Assembly (NCBI RefSeq): GCF_041296385.1
Contig: NC_091013.1
Location: forward strand, 9,376,001-9,440,000
Source of the DNA: Aphelocoma coerulescens
Taxonomy: Eukaryota > Chordata > Aves > Passeriformes > Corvidae
Length of the DNA: 64,000 bases
Direction: 5' to 3'
Position numbers and translations under genes: made by a program. Position 1 is the stretch's first letter; the number at the start of each line of letters is the position of its first letter. Below are positions 61,056 through 64,000 of the stretch, piece by piece. The notes beneath the pieces are model-generated. The model was not told where the DNA came from, did no database searches, and saw only the letters and a list, made by a program, of their open reading frames with translations.

Positions 61056-64000
61056 TAACTCAGTGAGTTTTGTAACCCCTATGTCAAAAATGATTGTGAC
61101 AACTAAAAATTCCTGTGTACACACACATGCTGCTCTCAAATGCAATCCATTACCACTGGTTTTGACATGTGAAGCCATCTTTTTAATGTGGTGTTAAGGG
61201 ACTCATCAACTCTTGTTGCTAGTTCATCAATAATACCATCTAAAACAGATTTACATCTGACTGTTTCTTAGGTCAGAGGCAGGATCTGACTTTGCAGTAG
61301 GATTAGAAACCTTGTAGTAAGGGCTAGGGCCAGAGTCCTTAAGACAACTCAGTGACCATGGCTCCATTCTGGAAGGGAATATTCAAGGAAGGACGAGGCA
61401 GAACTTGACAGCTGAGATCCACATTGACCCAGAGGGACAGGAATGTGGGAAGAGAGCTCAGATTAGCAGCTTCCAGAGAAGAATGGGCAGATGGAGCCCA
61501 GCACTAACCCAAGAGATCCTGTCAGGAAACACTAAGCTATTGTATGTTCAAATGCTGTGTGGACCTGGCATGTGAAATGTAGAGGACACTGTAAACACTG
61601 GGAAGAAAAGATGAAAGAGCAGATGAATGGAATCTACTTCTTGGTGCACATCTATAGTGAGCTGCATTCATTTATCAAAGCAATGTTTTAAAGACTAAAA
61701 ATACTTTATGAAATTATTCATTAAATAGTTGTTTCAGTTCTGACATACTACTCCTGAAGAGATCATAGACAGAACTCTTCTGCCTTTGCTTTAGTTGTTG
61801 ATATCTTCTCCCCAAATACACCTCTGCATATTCTATCACTATTCAAACAATTTTAATTATATGAAACAAGGGTAAACTATCATTATAAGCAAAGAACTTT
61901 TAATATATTTATAGGAAGGCCCAGGGTTATGTTCTCTTTTAAAAAGTACAAATATAACCATCTCTTACATTTTAGGAAATAAAGTTATTAGAAATCACAT
62001 ATTTGTAACCCGATACTGCTGTTCTAAAGCGAAGTATTTTTTCTTGTTGATATGCAGCTGCAAGTGTACATCATGCAAGAATCTTAAAAGATGATGATAA
62101 TCTCTCAGATTTAAGGTTTGTAGATTTGCTATGTCTAGGCAGAAGACATCTAGTTGTTCTTCAGCAATTTTAAATCATGACAATACAGGAATAAATACCA
62201 AATGCAACAAACTATCAAAAAAGACACTGTGATCATCTGTGCAATCAAATCCAACAGAAGCAAAACAAGAAAAGGCATAGATTTGGGTTGAATCTGATTG
62301 AATCTTCCAAATTACTTATATTCTAAAATTGACACTTTCATGTTGGCAAATAATTTTTTGGGGGAAAAAACCAAGCAACCCAACCAGAAAATAATTGTCC
62401 TTCTACTGATAATTTCTGCAATACTTTATAAATTTATGTTCCTGGTTACCTGTTTGAAGGTTAAATGTGTACTGGATTTTGAGGCCTCCACGTTCTACAT
62501 TTAGAATGAGGATATACTCATTTTAAAAGTGCGAGGTTTATGTAAATTTTCCCATAATTTTAATACCTTGAACAAGTTAAAAAGTCAGAAATCAACTTTG
62601 AAATTGTAAAGAAGCCATGTGAGTAATCTTCAAGGTAAGAAACATACAAGTAGAGTTAATCCACCTATAGGAGTCCCTGAAAATTTAATATTCATCCTAA
62701 ATAAACCATTTACATACATAATTTTATGATTCTAGTATATTTTATTTAATGTAAAATTGCAACTCTATGTTCTGATTTTAAAGCAGTCCCAAAATTTAAG
62801 GTCATCACAATGTTCAGATCATGTCTGCCAAAAATAGAGCATTTTTATCTCTGCAGCATGAGGTGTGAAAATGATTGTGAAGGGTGTATATGGGTCGGGA
62901 CAGCCTCCTTTTGTCATAGCAAAGCTAGAATCTTTCCATACAGAGGTTTGGTTAATGAGATTTTAGAGGCAATTTAAATCCACAAACTAAAGGAACAATC
63001 TAAAAGTGGTTTGTGGAATTGATTTCACTGCAACAAGATTAGATTTAGATGTGGTGCATGCTCCTTTCTTTTTCTGGTACAGTAGAAATATATATCTATA
63101 TTCTTTTATTTTTACTTGAAAAATAAAATTAAAGGGTGTTTCTAAATTTATATTTATGGATTCACTGGTATATACTGAAAAAAAAAACAGATTGAGAAGG
63201 ATCTGTAGTTATTAGCACTCAAATATATTTGCAAAGTATTTTTTTTTCCTACAAATACAGCTTACTTCATAATAAAATATAGAAAGTAAAATATAAAAAA
63301 TAATAAGGTCTGTTCACAGTTTCTTGTAAAACCAGTAATTCCAATAATAATAACTCCAATAAGAGCTGAGAATAATGTCAATTCTTCAGATACATTCAGT
63401 CTCTACAAAAAAACCCAAAGATAATCTCTTCGCCCTTCACCTCCAAAGTAACTGTTAGGAGTATGTGCTGCAGTACTGATTACAGGAAAGAATTTGGCTT
63501 GTGACTATGGTGCTAGGCCAGAAACTTCCTTGTTGTAACCAACATCCAGGAAGAGGTGAACTCCTGAGTCCAAATGCTGAGAGGGCAGCCAGGGATTGAT
63601 ATTGCTGCTAATTAGGCTTGGGTTGGGTGAGCTGCTCTCCCAACCTTTGCACACATGGTGCAAAGCCCTTCACCTGTGGTTAGCACACCATAACACTGAG
63701 AAATTATTTTTGTCACCTTCCAAATCTCCTCCCTTCCCACCAAATCTCAAGGGAAAATAAATTAAATCTCTAGTTTTATTTTCACACAAACTAGTTTTGT
63801 TTCCACACAAAGTGGGTACTCACACTACAAACTGTAGTCTAGTTTTATGCTTTTAACTACAGGTGCCAAAGTTAGTTTGGGGCTTCAGTAAAGTGGTCGA
63901 TGAAGGGATGTCAATGCCTGAATAAGACAATGCAGAGGTCTAAGCTGAGCACCTAAGGTTTTTCTCACACATGCACAATTTGTAACCATACCTGTGGCCT
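61056..64000. other. Unique AT-rich sequence
   Basis: No repeat family, RNA gene or coding frame of note (longest 68 codons at 62298-62504). T runs occur near 63239, and AT-rich words dominate throughout. Confidence 0.45.

Noticed and set aside
1..64000. CRISPR arrays, bacterial operons, rRNA or tRNA genes
   Set aside because: No spaced direct repeats, no dense coding, no ribosome binding sites and no cloverleaf sequence were seen; the content is vertebrate.

Overview
The window looks like vertebrate, and specifically avian, non-coding DNA. The evidence is several truncated CR1 LINE copies with the bird-type 3' end (GATTCTATGA-like termini on either strand), three LTRs of the kinds common in songbird genomes, and old tRNA-derived SINE fossils of MIR type. 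There are no operons, closely packed genes or ribosome binding sites. A passerine is the best guess, inferred only from the style of the LTRs. No known protein-coding gene could be recognised by eye, so the window is intergenic or lies within large introns.

Layout. 1-6.4 kb is AT-rich unique sequence with a CR1 scrap near 0.3 kb and a 24-bp tandem repeat at 3.8 kb. 6476-7391 is a CpG-rich solo LTR with a perfect 5-bp target duplication. 7.4-14.7 kb is mostly unique, with an exon-like minus-strand reading frame at 8.34-8.45 kb and a decayed CR1 at 12.7 kb. 14750-15301 is an ERVL-type solo LTR, again with a perfect 5-bp duplication. 16507-17886 is a third, long LTR with an internal tandem repeat. 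17.9-36.6 kb is unique sequence with two CR1 3' ends (23.9 and 32.3 kb), a small CpG-bearing basic reading frame at 25.5 kb and a perfect 29-bp duplication at 33.6 kb. 36.7-53.2 kb holds the oldest repeats (three MIR-like SINEs, one deep CR1/L3-type fragment, one palindromic MITE). It also holds two protein-like minus-strand remnants (43.4-43.7 and 45.1-45.96 kb) and the best candidate for an undescribed gene. 53.2-64 kb is unique AT-rich DNA with a possible second MITE copy, small repeats and one minus-strand CR1 3' end at 60.97 kb.

The most interesting non-repeat signal is at 49.43-52.57 kb on the + strand. Four segments have acceptable to very good splice signals and stay open in compatible phase. 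The model runs from an ATG at 49438 to a stop at 52229 (about 241 codons), with cysteine-rich middle exons, and an AATAAA lies about 340 bases beyond the stop. I recognise no family, and chance agreement of splice motifs is a real alternative, so it is given as a hypothesis. Everything here was read by eye without alignment, so repeat boundaries are approximate except where a target duplication fixes them.
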